DNA from: Lotus japonicus
Taxonomy: Eukaryota > Streptophyta > Magnoliopsida > Fabales > Fabaceae
Length of the DNA: 64,000 nt
Assembly (NCBI RefSeq): GCF_012489685.1
Contig: NC_080044.1
Span: forward strand, 28,996,369 to 29,060,368
Direction of reading: 5' to 3'
The notes under the pieces are model-generated. The model had not been told where the DNA came from. It did no database searches and worked only from the letters and a program-made list of their open reading frames with translations. Positions 43,753-56,488 of this stretch are shown one piece after another. The stretch's first letter is position 1; each line of letters opens with the position of its first letter. Made by a program: the position numbers and the translations under genes.

Positions 43753-45281
43753 GATTCAGTTCTTCTTCCATTGCCAAAATCCAGTCTTTGTCTTGAAGAG
43801 CTTCATCAATTGATTTTGGTTCAATTAGGGATACCAATCCCTTCAGACTAAGTAGAGTCTCTTCAGAGGGTCTGAATGTTGATCTGGTTCTGACTGGTTC
43901 ATCTTTGTTTCCCATAATCATCTCCTTAGAGTGAGAGGCAAAAATTCTGCTCTTCTTCTGAGGCTGTGAATCAGAGGGACCAACTTCCTCTTGAGAGTCT
44001 TCATCTGGCTCAGTTTCCTCTGGAGCTTTGCCTTTGTCAGAAACATTAATACTCATATCTACAAACTTTTCAACTAGCTTTGACTGATCCTGGTCAAGCT
44101 TATCATCAAATCTAACATGAATAGATTCTTCAATAGATTTAGCATCAGTATTATAAATTCTAAAACATTTAGATCGTTCAGAGTAACCAAATAATAGACA
44201 TTTAGAAGATTTAGAATCAAACTTATGTAATCTATCCTTAGTATTCAGAGCATAGCAAACGCAACCAAAAGGATGAAAATAAGAAATGTTGGGTTTTACT
44301 TTTTTCCACAATTCATAAGGGACTCTTATTCAGAATTGGTCAGATAGAGATCCTGTTCTGAATGTAACATGCTGTGTTTATTGCCTCTGCCCAGAAGTGC
44401 TTTGCCATGTCAGTTTCTTGAAGCATGGTTCTAGCCATCTCTTGAAGAGTTCTATTCTTTCTCTCTACAACACCATTCTGTTGAGGAGTTCTAGGACAAG
44501 AGAAATCATGTTCAATTCCATAGGAATCAAACAGACTCTCAAACTTGTTATTCTCAAACTCTCCACCATGATCACTTCTGACACGCATAATCCTGCAAGC
44601 CTTTTCGTTTTGCACTTGGGCAATAAAGGTAGAGAACACAGAATGAGACTCATCCTTGCGGGATAGAAATTTTACCCATGTCCAGCGGCTATAGTCGTCA
44701 ACAATGACCATCCCATATCTCTTGCCACCTATAGACTCAGTTTTCACTGGTCCAAAAAGGTCGATATGCAGAAGTTCCAACGGCCTTGGAGTGGAAACAA
44801 AATTCTTTGCCTTGAAAGGGACTTTTGTAAATTTGCCTTTCTAACATGCTTCACAAAGAGCGTCTGAAGAGAACTTCAGAGTGGGTAAGCCCCTGACAAG
44901 GTCAAGCTTACTCAGCTGAGAGATCTTTCTCATACTGGCATGCCCTAACCGTCTATGCCATACCCATTGCTCGACCTGACTTACGGCCCTGGAAGACTTT
45001 TGATTGAAGATTATATCATAACCCTTGTCAGCTAATTGACTTATAGACAATAAGTTATGATTTAAGCCATCTACCAACAGAACATTATCAATGCATGGAC
45101 TATTATGAACACCAATAGTACCTGAACCAACAATTTTACCCTTCTCATTTCCTCCAAAGCCAACTTCGCCTTCAGGCTTAAGTTTTAACTCTTGGAACAT
45201 ACGCCTTTCTCCCGTCATGTGACGCGAGCATCCACTGTCCAGATACCATGATTGGTGTTTCAGTGGAGCGATCAAGGATAT
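43753..45281 (-). pseudogene. SIRE D pol, protease and integrase part
   Basis: From the 3' splice-like site (45282) leftward: [18 protein letters not shown] with the protease DSG and a WHRRLGH integrase zinc site. A short deletion lies between AVSQ and EQWVW, and a stop follows LCEAC near 44841. Integrase then carries HIDLFG, VRSDHGG and [11 protein letters not shown] (the D, D and E residues), followed by a stop and frameshift near 44311-44342. Next come the [11 protein letters not shown] domain and the acidic linker to EEELNQF at 43753. Here element C interrupts the gene, which resumes at 38884. At least three disabling lesions besides the insertion. Confidence 0.85.
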
Positions 45282-45923
45282 CTGCAACATAGATAATCTT
45301 ATCCTTAGGTACCCATTTTCTGGGTCCTTTCTTGTTAGTTACCCCAGAGGTTCTGATGACCTTGGGTTTCTCAACATGATAACATAAGGGAATTTGAGCA
45401 TGATATTTAACACAGAAGGAGTTCCCTTTTTACGAGAGGGTTTAGCAAATTTAGCAGGGAATGATTCAGTCAAAATAGTACCAGAGGGTACAAAATGTTC
45501 ATGCAGAGGTTTGGCCTTAGGCATAGGAGGCTCATTTCTACTTGATCCAGAATAGCCAATGCCACTCATTCCATTTATGCTAACGCCATAGATCATTGAA
45601 GCCATCAAGCTTCTATCTACGCTTTTAGCTAGGAATCTTTGAAAGGATTTTTCATATTTAGATTCATTCTTTATATCAGAGGCATCACATGCAACAAATT
45701 CTTCTAACTTGATAATCTGGTTTTTAAGCACAGAGTTAGAGTTAACTAAAGCATGAATATTTTCTTTTAGCTCAGAAATAATTTTCTCATGTTCAGCAGA
45801 AGTCTTAGAGACAGCAGAGAAATCTTTTTTCAACTTTTTATGCTTAGTCAAGAGAGAGTTATATTTATCCATGATATTAGACAAAGCACATTTAAGTTCA
45901 GAGGTTGAGAAGGAAGCGAATAC
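45282..45923 (-). other. Intron-like segment in SIRE D (GT...AG, 642 bp)
   Basis: Minus-strand GATGAAAATGAG|GTATTC ... TATGTTGCAG|ATATCC. It is the same segment that is exactly missing from B. Gag frame is open through most of it (45339-46019), with one lost base near its end explaining 642 versus 643 bp in G. Confidence 0.75.
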
Positions 45924-47074
45924 CTCATTTTCATCGTCAGAGTCTGGATCTTCCTCTGATGCTGATTCAGAATTAGTTGCTTCTTTTGACTCTGCTTCTT
46001 TGTTCTTGACAATAGCCATGAGTCCTTCAACAACTTCTCCATCAGAGTCAACATCCTCTGACTCTGATTCATCAAAGTCACCATGAGACCTTTCTTAGCT
46101 TTGATATGCTTCTTTGGCTTCTTGTCCTTTTTCAGCTTAGGACAATCACTCTTGTAATGCCCTGGTTCTTTGCATTCAAAGCATGTGACTTCCTTTTATG
46201 AAGACTTCTTCTGACCAGAAGAAGATTCATTCTTTCCTTTATACTTTCCAGAGCCTTTGTACTTGCTCTGCCTGTGCTTCCAGATGCGGTTAAGCCTTCT
46301 GGAGATCAGAGTCAGCTCATCCTCATCAGAATCTTCAGAGGCTTCTTCAGATTCTTCTTCTTCTGCTTGGAGAGCTTTAGCCTTTTCAGATTTGGATTTC
46401 AAGGCTATAGACTTCTTCTTCTGATCCTGATGTTCAGAACGCTTCAGTTCATGACACTTCAGTATGCTTATGAGTTCTTCCAGACTCATCTGATCAACAT
46501 CTATTGTGAGTTCCAAGGAAGTTATCAGAGGCATCCAGCTTTCAGGAAGGCCTCTAAGAATTCTCATGACATGATCAGCAGTTGTGTAGCTCTTGTTGAG
46601 AGGTCTAATTCCAGCAATGAGTAGCTGAAATCTTGAGAACATGTCCTCAATGGACTCACTGGATTCCATCTGGAAGGATTCATACTTTCTAATCAAGGCC
46701 AACGCCTTAGACTCCTTCACCTTCTTGTTTCCTTCATGGGTCATCTTCAATGAATCAAAGATACCCTTAGCATACTCACGATCTGTGATCTTTTGACATT
46801 CTTCATAAGAAATTGTACATAGAAGAATAGTTCTAGCTTTATGATGCAGTGAGTAAAGTTTCTTTTGTTCTGCAGACATCTCTGATCTTGAGACCTTCTT
46901 GCCATCAACATCAACTGGACGCTCCTAGCCATCCACTATAATATCCCAGAGATCTGCATCAAAGCCCAGAAAGAAGCTTTCAATCCTGTCTTTCCAATAT
47001 TCAAATCTTTGCCCATCAAACATAGGAGGCTTTGCACTGTAGACATCTTTTTGCGTTTCTATGGTGGCAGCTAT
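45924..47074 (-). pseudogene. SIRE D gag, degenerate
   Basis: Homologous to the B Gag core. The start ATG is changed to ATA (47074-47072). Stops occur at TAG near 46924 (IIVDG*) and TAA near 46196, just before the zinc knuckle (CFECKEPGHYKSDC), and there is a frameshift near 46084. The longest open piece is 46196-46879. Confidence 0.85.
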
Positions 47075-47123
47075 TTTAGTTTTTCACAGCGGCCCGGATC
47101 ACTGAACATTGTTAGGTGTGGTA

Positions 47124-48397
47124 AAGGTATGAAAAACGATAAAAGGGGGGTTTGAATAGCGTTTTACAACTAAAAACTCAACCCACTTGAGATTTAAATA
47201 AATCTCTTCAGACACCAATGATAAAAGTGCAGAGATAAGAGATAAGGAAAGCACACAAATGATTTTATCCTGGTTCACTTGATAAATCCCTCAAGCTAAT
47301 CCAGGCCACCCGTTAAGGTGATTTCTTCCTTCTTAGAATGAAGGCAATCCACTAATCAGAGTTTTGTTACAACTGCACTTGCTACCTGCAAAGTGACTAA
47401 CAATACACTGACTTAGCTATCACTAAGATTCACTCTCTTAGTCTTCTCTAGGATCCGATCAACCTTGATCTCCTAAAGGTAAAACAAACAACTGTTTGAA
47501 GGTTTTGGGTTTACAAATAAATGCTTCTTGGAAAGCTAATAGTAAACACACTTAGTTCTATCTAAAGAAAGATTGCTAAGAAGATTTGAAATATTTCTTG
47601 CGCGTGAATAAGTTTCTTAGGCGGCATCTTTCAATCTTCAGCCTCTTTATATACTCCAAGGATTAGGGTTTGAACGTTGCATGAAAATGCTACCGTTGGA
47701 GGGCAGATCTTGAATTTCCAGGTTCTGTTGTGGCTGAATCAGTTAGGTAGGGTCGTCAGGAATGGTACAATTGCTTTTGTACTTTGGATAGCGACACGAC
47801 CTTTATCCTTGTTGACTTCTGATCAGAGTGATGCTTCATCTTGGAACTTGTGAAGCTTGATGATCAGAGTCAGAGGGAAGCTTGGATCCTCTGACCTTTG
47901 TACCTTCTGCTTCTGGACTCAGAGGAGAAGTACTTGGTCTTCAGAGCCAGCTTACTCTTGGACTTCAGAATCTTCACTACTCAGCTTCTGATCCTTCAGA
48001 GTGTCGGATCCTTCAGAGCGTCTGATCCTTTAGAGCGTCTGATCCTTCAGAGTGTCTGATCCTTTAGAGCGTCTGATCCTTCAGAACGTCTGATCCTTCA
48101 GAACGTCTGATCCTTCAGAGCTTCTAGTGAGCTGAATCCATATCAGAGCTTTATGATCTTCAGATCTTCTGAAGCTTGATCTACTGTTCAGATTGAACAT
48201 AGTACGTGTGAAAGCGTTGCAGAGGTTACTCTTTGAACATTGTGCTTCTGAAATATGTGAAGTAGAACCAGAATATTGGCCTGTCATTTGAACACTCAGA
48301 AAACAACGTTAGAGTACCATAATTGTTCATACTTAATAGTTAACTTGTAATCATCAAAACATAGAGTTGTACTACTAGATCAAAACTTGATCTTACA
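47124..48397 (-). mobile_element. 5' LTR of SIRE element D (primer site lost)
   Basis: About 1274 bp, minus-strand TGTAAGATCAAG at 48397. Its inner edge and the whole primer site are removed by a deletion of about 28 bp: GTGTGGTA at 47123 is followed directly by AAGGTATG. It resembles the 16992-18268 LTR (for example GAAATATGTGAAGTAGAACC in both). 17-bp U3 repeats lie at 47987-48123. The right flank is element F at 48398. Confidence 0.85.
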
Positions 48398-48716
48398 GGT
48401 AGCGGAGGTGTCGGAGAAGGAGGAGGTGGAGACGGTGGAGGCGGAGGAGGAGTCAGTTGCTCAGATTCCTCGCGGCAGACCTGCTCGCGTCGCGGCCTGC
48501 CTCTCACGCGACGCGGTGGCGAACCGCGCCGCTGCTCCTGCTCTCCATCGCGTCGTCGACGACGTGTCTCCATCAAACGTCACTAGAAAACTAGGAATCC
48601 AACCGAAAATCCAGAAATCGAAGAAAATTGCTCAGAAAATCAAACTTCTATCAACCAAGTCACAATCCACGTAGTCTGGGAACCGAAATCTACCGATCCC
48701 CACAGACGGCGCCAAA
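48398..48716 (-). mobile_element. Element F internal fragment: primer site and gag start
   Basis: Next to the LTR, on the minus strand, lies TTTGGCGCCGTCTGTGGGGA, a plant Ty3-type primer site. ATG 48573 opens a frame METRRRRRDGEQEQRRG..., Arg- then Pro-rich, of the kind found at the start of plant Ty3 Gag. It is cut at 48398 by SIRE D. The Pro-rich open frame read into the SIRE LTR is chimeric. Confidence 0.6.
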
Positions 48717-49058
48717 TGTTCTATCCAAGAACATAGAGATGAGGTATGGTACCTAGAGTGAAAGTATCGTGATGTGAGAATCTAGAGAGAGTTTAGAGCG
48801 TAACTGCTTAGAGAAGGAAAGTAACTGAATTTCAAGCTTGTCATTTTTCAAATGAGCTAAGAGTACTTTACAATTCATACTCGCCCCCTATTTATAGACT
48901 TGGAGCTGGGCTTAGTATTTCTGACAGCCCTTAGTGGGCCGGTTGGGCCTCCTGGGAGAGGGCCCAACACTCTGGCTCGCGCGTCGCCCCCAGACAAACG
49001 TCCCGGGGCGAGGGCCCTTAGGGTCTCACCCAGTCCAGTAGGTGTCACCGTGTCAACA
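48717..49058 (-). mobile_element. Short LTR (342 bp) of Ty3-like element F
   Basis: Minus-strand TGTTGACACGG (49058) to TAGAACA (48717), with TG...CA ends and the primer site directly after. A TATAAATA box lies near 48890 on the minus strand. GC-rich in the middle (GGGCC-rich). It interrupts an exon of the RPA1-like gene at 49058/49059. The other LTR is not in the window. Confidence 0.8.
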
Positions 49059-51716
49059 TCAAAAACTAGAGCAGTCACTGGATTTCCACTGTTAGAGCTG
49101 TTATGCGTTTCAGAATCATTGTCTGCAGTAGTGCCAATCGTGAGTTTGCCCTTTTGGGAATCTGTTGCAGCCTTATGTGGTATTTCAATATTAGAGTCAT
49201 TGTCAGTGTTTCCATCTTTTTTCTCAATTCCAACGACCTTCAGACACATTATAAAATTTTAAACATTTGTCAGTAATAAATATTTTTGCATGAAATAAAG
49301 TGCTTCAAGCCATTAGAATATACCTGACTATTAACCACAGTTGAAGTGTTCTCGAACCCAGTGATTTGTGGGAGGGCGGTCAGAGTTATTAACTCCGCTT
49401 TTGATACATTTTGAACAATACCACTATCAGGGGTCTGAATCAAACAAATGGTTACAGTAAGATGAAAGAGTAGTTCACGGTCTAAAACAAACTTATATTT
49501 AAAAAGTGAAAACAAATACCTCCGTCGGGGATTTCAAATTTGTAACAGAAATATCAGAACCGCTGGGCTCCTTCATGAAAATAAAAAATTAAGTAGTAAT
49601 TTGGTTAGTTTACTTTATGTATATATGTATAACTATAACTTTCAAGTCAAATGTTTAGGGAATGAGTTGCTCTACTTACATTGTGAATGAACTTCATAAT
49701 AATGTGTGAATCCTTGCAAATTTTTTTGACCGTGTATGTAGACTCAAACCTGCCGCCAGAATCCTCCTTAGCCTGGACCTTGAAGAGGAATTGCTTATGC
49801 AATATGTCACGAATCTCTTGGGGAATACTCAATTTATCACCGCCCTGCAATCAAACCATAATAATTACATTTATGAAAGATAAAAGACAATTCATGTTAT
49901 TTTAAAAAAAACTCTGAAAAATTACGTAGATAGCGAATGTTGTGTTATACACTTTTGTCTTTATCATATTGTTAATATTAAAATACCTTAACAACATTTG
50001 CCTCGACATCTTTGCATGATTTTTGAATAATGGCAAAACCTTCACAGTCAAAAATCATGAACTCTGCAGATCCAGTATCATCGGTCACAGAAACACAAAG
50101 TTTGTACCTATGAAGTTTAAATGGAGAAAATGTGTATGATGAATATCTATTCAACGTTAGACACGTTTTATATTGTAGTTAAAAATGTACTGAGTTAAAT
50201 ATAGTATCACCTGGGGGTAGGATTTGCAACATGTTTATTGCATTTTTCACAGTACCAATACTTGCCTTCATTGTCCTTAACAGACTTATTGCACTTGCAA
50301 GCTTTGTAGCTCCAATCATCAGGGTTGACAATCTCTTCAATACTTCCAATGACAATGAATATAGTACGCTGGTAATATTTCGGTATTAGATTTCCTAGTA
50401 TTTGTAAATAAACTTTTAAAATCATTTGTGGAAAGTGAAGGTGGCTTACTGTTTTGCAGTCGACCAAACCACTGATAGTTGTCCTAGGATACAACTTTAA
50501 GATCTGTTATTTGGCTTAATGTCTGGTTCGACGTTTCATTGTTCTCGGCAAGACTAATAACATACAAATATTTTTGACATTCGAAAATCATATATGGTGA
50601 TTATGCTATAGAAGATGTCATCATAAACAAAAGAAAAATACATTTTTTCGCAGACTAACAGCATCGGGATGATCTGGGTTGAACAGTAGTTTGCTGCAAT
50701 TGAATGCATTTTGCAATTGAATTTCCCCTGAAAATAATGTTTACCAGAAATGTGTCAGATATCTTTCGTGGATGGAAAACAAAACATGAAATAAACAAAA
50801 AACATAACAGGGTCATCAAATTGACCTTGAAATGTCCTGAGCTTGGCAAGTAAGAGCACAACAACAACATTGGAAATATTTCCAGCTTGCAGGAAAGCAT
50901 TCAATTCCTTAACATATTCACCAAACAAAACCCATTTTGTGTGAAGGCTGCAAGTGTAAATGAAAATTTAATTGAGAAAACAAAATATGTGTATCAATAA
51001 TACATTTAAAATTAGCATTGATAACAAACTCTCCAGATATAATTTCAATTTGTATCCTTTTTGTAGGCACTCCATTTCGTGAGAACTCAACTTCTGTACC
51101 TTTGGCTGTAAGCGAGCCAATGACATCTGGAGAAAATTATATTTGTCAGAATAACAAAAACCATAATTTTTCGTATACTCATGAAAGAATGACATAAAAT
51201 ACTTACCAACCAAAATTTGTTGGTCAAATGAAGGGCTTAATATCTCTTCAAAATCAGCAAATTTGAAGAGATTTAGTGGTACCTTTTCAACGCTTACTGG
51301 AATAACTTTGGTCTCAAATTTTAAGGTTATTTTATACTTATTCTGACATGGCCTGAAGTCACCAGTGTTGTTTCCTACAATGAAATCATGGATTGAGTAC
51401 ACCCCCCTTCGTTCATGATCTTGTCAAAACGATAGATATGTTGTTTTATGACGAATCCATGAATCTTGTCACCCTATGTAAATTGCAAGACGAATTTAAA
51501 TGGTATTATATAAATTATAGAATGCAAAAAATTTAGAATTCAATTGAATATTTGATAAGTTTTCTACCTTGCCATCAATTAGCAACATGTTGTAGGATAG
51601 AGGTAACCCAGACTTGTCTGCGGGTGGACCATGCCAACTTCGAATGACTCGAACAGTTAAGGTCCACTTTTCCTTAGAAGAATTGATTTGGGAGATAAAA
51701 GAGTTAATGGTATCAG
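49059..51716 (-). pseudogene. RPA1-like (replication protein A 70-kDa-like) gene, truncated
   Basis: Multi-exon minus-strand gene. Exons by GT-AG sites: 51716-51568, 51473-51207, 51126-51004, 50947-50826, 50727-50642, 50503-50450, 50394-50211, 50107-49987, 49844-49680, 49570-49520, 49434-49324, 49237-49059. The first gives a DUF223/OB-fold start (KWTLTVRVIRSWHGPP, YNMLLIDGK), then GDKIHGFVIKQ and FKFADFEEIL. A middle OB fold has DVIGSLTAKG and WVLFGEYVKELNAFL. The C-terminal fold (VGSIEEIVNPDDW-like IGSIEEIVNPDDWSYKAC) carries a Cys4 zinc site (C-x-C, C-x2-C), then YKLCVSVTDDTGSAEFMIFD. Such proteins bind single-stranded DNA in replication and repair. Damage: a G-run near 51401-51406 is one base short, frames at some junctions (51004/50947, 50450/50394) do not join, and the last exon is cut by element F. 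The first exon with the start codon was not found. Confidence 0.75.
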
Positions 51717-52875
51717 CTATAGAAAAACAGAAACTAAGTTAGGATTTCAACTTATGATTTGGATGGATGCATGCTATAGTTTGTTAGGTCAGTCCCAATT
51801 TATAATGTAGAGGTATAATAGGCAAGGGTTATTTTTGGAATTATCACTCTTTGTCAAACTTTTGAATAATTATGGATTAGTAGTTATTGTTATTATCATT
51901 ATTTTTATCATTGACACCACGTTTTTTATCGTGATCAAGTCAATTATTTAGCACTAATTTCGAATATTAAGAAGGAAAATGGAAATGACGTGATTTAATT
52001 TCGAATAGGCAAGGGTTATTTGATTGCTTTTTACATAAATATGTATTTAAACTTTATTTTTTATTTTTTAAAATGGAAATTTCCTTATATAAAACAACGA
52101 ATATTCCTTCTTTCAATTGTTTAGAATTTAATGTCCTTTATACGTTGACTATTAATTAATATGAAGGAAATAAATAAATAATAATGAAATAGTCAATTTA
52201 AACGTTTAAAAACGACGAATATAACCTGTCAATTTATGCAAACTAATTTAAAACCAATCGAAAGGGGATTCACGTGATAAATTATTTTCATATAAGGAAA
52301 TTAGATGAATTAATCATTTGAAATAGAATTATTTTTTAAAAAAACGAATATACCTTTTATTCCGTGTAGAATTTAAGGTCCTTTATAAGTTGACTATCAA
52401 TTAATCAATTAATGTAATTATATGGTTTAAATAAGGAATATGAAGGAAATAAATAAATAATGAATTTAAAACAAATAAAACGACCCTGTCATTAATTGTT
52501 TTATATAAGGAAATAGAATGAATTAATCAATTAATTTTGATTAATATTTTCCTTTAATAAATAGTTAATGCATTAAAATATAATTAATCGTTATTAATTT
52601 TTTTTACATAAGGAAATATACAAATTTGAATATTTAATATGTAAGTAATGCTAAAAACGTTTTTTTTAATTTTAAAACTTGAAACAAATTTAAAACCAAT
52701 CAAAAGGGGATTCACGTGATAAATTATTTTCATATATAAGGAAATTAGATGAATTAATCATTTGAAATAGAATTTTTTTTAAAAGGAATATAAGTTTTAT
52801 TTCGTGTAGAATTTAATAACATTATTAAGTTGACTATCAATTAATCAATTAATGTAATTAAATGGTTTAAATAAG
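51717..52875. other. AT-rich intergenic region
   Basis: Strongly AT-rich, no ORF of note. Short duplications such as ATAGGCAAGGGTTATTT (about 51820 and 52007) and a 190-bp direct repeat are listed separately. It may include upstream sequence and a missing first exon of the RPA1-like gene. Confidence 0.6.
52252..52875 (+). repeat. Direct repeat of about 190 bp, two copies
   Basis: About 52252-52432 and 52689-52875 share AACCAATC(G/A)AAAGGGGATTC...GGTTTAAATAAG with small differences. The second copy ends exactly where the LTR at 52876 begins, while the first continues GAATATGAAGG. Confidence 0.75.
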
Positions 52876-55196
52876 TGTGAGACCCAAGTTTTTAAGCTTA
52901 GAATAAATTGGTAAAATTCCTGCTCACGATTAAGTTCGATGTAACGTGAAGGAAGAAAACTGAACAAGAGTTCATCAAATGGAATAAATTTATAAAGGTG
53001 ATAGTTCAGGAAAAGGTTAAGGATAATATTAGAATCGATGTAACTTTTGACGCAAGAATCATTCGCTTATACCTAGGGCAAGAGCATTAGTAAACGACTA
53101 ATCTACCCTTAAAAGCGCGATAGAAACTAATTCCAAAAATCTTCAGAGGAATGTTATAATTTCTCTTAATCATTTCCATTACAAGCGTTTCGATACGATA
53201 CCCTGAGATATACGAACATCCGATTCCAATTCTCGGAGGTTTGCCGAAACTGAATCTCGGATAGCTCAAGAACCTTAAAATAAACTGTCGATGGATACTT
53301 TTTCTATTCGGAACTTCAAACGAAGATTCCACACGCGTACACCCATTTGTTTCGATGTTTCTAATCTTTCTTCAGAAGGAAGTTTTCTCATCCGACATCA
53401 ATTGCAAAAAGTAGTTCTGCGGCATTTTGAAGCAGACTGCGTTCAAGCCATTTTCTCATTTAAAACGAATCCGAAACAAGTATCGGCCTTTGATGGAAGG
53501 ATACTTAGCTTAATTGCATAATATGACAGCGTCATATTTGTTATAATTGTCTAACAATTATTCTTTAGCTTAATTCTTACTCATTTCTTTGTTTATGAAT
53601 CATTTTAATTAACCCAAAGTGATCATAATTTATATTTTACTATTTCATAAAGTTCTTCATAATTTTTAGTATAATTATATATCAATTATATATTTTTATC
53701 TTAACTCTATGAGGTAAATCTTTCGGTATCTAAATCAAATCGAGCCCGGTTTTAAAATATCTTCTCCTTTTACTCGGCCCTCCCTCCTCCACGTATCACA
53801 TATTTAGATCTTTTCTATCATCCATTCCTTAACACCATCAGAAGAGGCATTGGAGAAACAAAATAAAAAGAAACTTAGTTTCTTTCCTCTTCACGCAGCA
53901 AGCAATCTGATCCTTCCTTCTTATTTTCTTTTTCTTCTTCCCCTTTCCGCAGGAACCCACAACACGCGCACCATGCCTTCTCATGCTTCTCACCCCCACG
54001 TACCTCTTTCCACGCGAGTCACCACCTCCTCTGGTTCAAGGTCGCAAGCAACAGCCACCAACCGAGAGCACCAGGGCGAGCTCCATGAACAAGAACAGAG
54101 GAAGTAGGACGTGAAAACAGAGCATAACCACGCGCCGACGTTGCCGACGTCACAAACTTCGACCTTCGATTCCGATGCCCTCGGACCTCCGTTCACAGCG
54201 AGGTTAGTACCGTTGGAACCCTTGCGACGTCCACAACAAAAACCCATATTCTGGATCGTCGTTCTGTCGCCGTCGACCGCCGCCGCTGCCGCCTTCGGGA
54301 GCTCTTTCCGGTCAACTCCGGCGACCGATGGAAAAACAGAGGATACTGCTACGATCCTTGCCGCGAGGAGAGCAAAACCCTATCTTCAATTTCGTATTTG
54401 GGTCATTTTATTCGACGACCCCGACAACCACCGTCGACCTTCGGCTGAACTTTATGGGCAAACCGTCGACTCTTTGGGGAAACGAACAGCGTCGTTGAGT
54501 TTCTAGTCGCGAAAGGATGAAGGAACAACCTTCCTTTGTGTCTCCCGTGACAGTTTCTCCGTCAACCCCGTGAGCCGCAACTTTCTCTGACGACTCTTCG
54601 CCGACAAATTTCAGAAACTTGATTTTCGTAAGCTTTCAACTCTTGTATATGTTTTAGCCTCGAGTAAGCAAGTTTTAAAAAAAAATAAACATTTTCATTG
54701 TTATTGTGAAAATCGAAGTTTAACAGTTAATTAGTGAAGAGTTGTGATTTATTTTACAAAATGGTTTTCATATCAAAAAGAGATAAGTACTCTACTAAAT
54801 ACTGTAGTTGTTGACTGAGAAAGAGTCGTTTAACATGCGTTCGCTTCGAGTCAATTGTCTGAAGTCATAGCTCTAGACTTGAGTAGTAAGTAGCTCGATT
54901 AGTGATTTCGTTAAGTATGCTTGTGAAAGGTACGATGAACAGAAGCACCTTGCATCGAAGCTACACAATGGAAGGAATCAAGCCGACGCAAGCAAACAAG
55001 GATGTAATCGGATCGGAGTTGCACCATAGAATGGAAATTGGCTAAGGTTAGGGCAACTTACTTACTAGCTATTATATTGTAGGCGTCGATAAATTCGACT
55101 TGAATATTGCTTGATATTGAATATTGCTCGGATATTGTTTATCGCCTTGAACTGGAAAATGTTTTCTGGAGGCTTCGGCCGAGTGAACTTATATGA
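52876..55196 (+). mobile_element. Family-A' LTR, partial (plus), interrupted by SIRE G
   Basis: It starts TGTGAGACCCAAGTTTTTAAGC. The first about 450 bp resemble family A (3669-4150); from about 53300 it matches the H copy (9000-10400 in reverse), so it belongs to the A' subfamily. It ends at 55196, where the SIRE LTR starts; the remainder is beyond the gap. It contains a leader ORF at 53850-54107. Confidence 0.75.
53850..54107 (+). other. Leader ORF of the A' LTR, second copy (85 codons)
   Basis: Same hydrophobic N-terminal stretch (LSFFPLHAASNLILPSYF) as 9546-9896, then a Ser/Thr/His-rich tail ending HEQEQRK. It lies in the transcribed part of the LTR. No known family; coding status uncertain. 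Confidence 0.25.
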
Positions 55197-56416
55197 TGTA
55201 AGATCAAGTTTTGATCTAGTAGTACAACTCTATGTTTTGATGATTACAAGTTAACCTTTTGATATGAACAATTGTGGTACTCTAACGTGTTTTTCTGAGT
55301 GTGCTATTTACAGGCTCTGACCTCAACTCAATCTCACACGAATCAGAAGCACCGTGTATAAAGAGTGACCCAAGCAACGCTTTCGCATTCACCATGTTCA
55401 GTATGAACAGTGGAAAAGCTTCAGAAGTTCTGAAGCTATACAAACTCTGATGTGGACTCAGTCGCTAGAAGCTCTGAAGATCCAGAAGTTCTGATAACCA
55501 AGAAACACTGAAGGTTCAGATGTTCTGATGGTGTAGAAGACTCTGAAGATCCAGAAGGTGAATAGTGGAAACTCTGAAGTCCAGAAGCAAGAAACTCTGA
55601 AGGCCATGTTCTTCCCTCTGAGTTCAGAATCAGAAGATACAATGGTCAGAGGATCTGTGCTTTCCCTCTGACTCTGATCAACCAGCTTCACAAGTTCCAA
55701 TACGAAGCATTCCTCTGATCAGAAGTCTCCTAGGTTTAAAGGTCGCGTCGCTATCCAAGTACAAAAGCAACTGTACCTTCCTGACGACCTACCTAACGTT
55801 CTCAGCCACAGCAGAAGCTGGATTTTCCAGAACTGCCCTCCAACGGTAGCATTTCCCATGCATCGCTCAACCCTAATCCTTGGAGTATATAAAGAGGCTG
55901 AAGACTAAAAGAAACGGCTAGAGGCAAGAAGCAAGAAGCATTCACATACGCAAGACATATTCAAAATCTTCTAAGTTTTCTTTCATCTGAAATTCATTGA
56001 GTTTACTATTAGCTTTTTAGAAGCAAAACTCTTGTAAACGATTCTTTGATAAACAGTTTGTTTAGTTCCTTTAGGAGATCAAGGTTGATCGGATCCTAGA
56101 GAAGACTAAGAGAGTGAATCTTAGTGTGAGCTAAGTCAGTGTAATTGTTAGTCACTTGTAGGTTTCAAGTGCAGTTGTAACTCTTACCTGATTAGTGGAT
56201 TGCCTTCATTCTAAGAAGGAAGAAATCACCTTAACGGGTGGACTGGAGTAGCTTGAGTGATTTATCAAGTGAACCAGGATAAAATCCTTGTGTGCTTTTC
56301 TATCTCTTATCTTTTGCACTTAAGTTCTCGAAAGATTTGTCAAAATCTTTAAGGTGGAAGTTTTATACTGAAAACGTTATTCAAACCCCCCCTTTCTACC
56401 GTTTTTCATACCTTCA
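55197..56416 (+). repeat. 5' LTR of SIRE G (1220 bp)
   Basis: TGTAAGATCAAG...ATACCTTCA; TATATAAA at 55886-55893; followed by primer site TGGTATCAGAGC at 56419-56430. Confidence 0.95.
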
Positions 56417-56488
56417 ATTGGTATCAGAGCGCAAGTTCTGATTACCACACCTAACAGTGTTCAGTGATCCGGGCCGGTGTGAAAAACA

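Noticed and set aside
48340..48576. Arg/Pro-rich 80-codon ORF
   Set aside because: Real only as the 5' end of element F gag; the last part reads into the SIRE D LTR.
48875..49249. Minus-strand 124-codon ORF
   Set aside because: Chimeric: its first part is the last visible exon of the RPA1-like gene, its second part is the LTR of element F.
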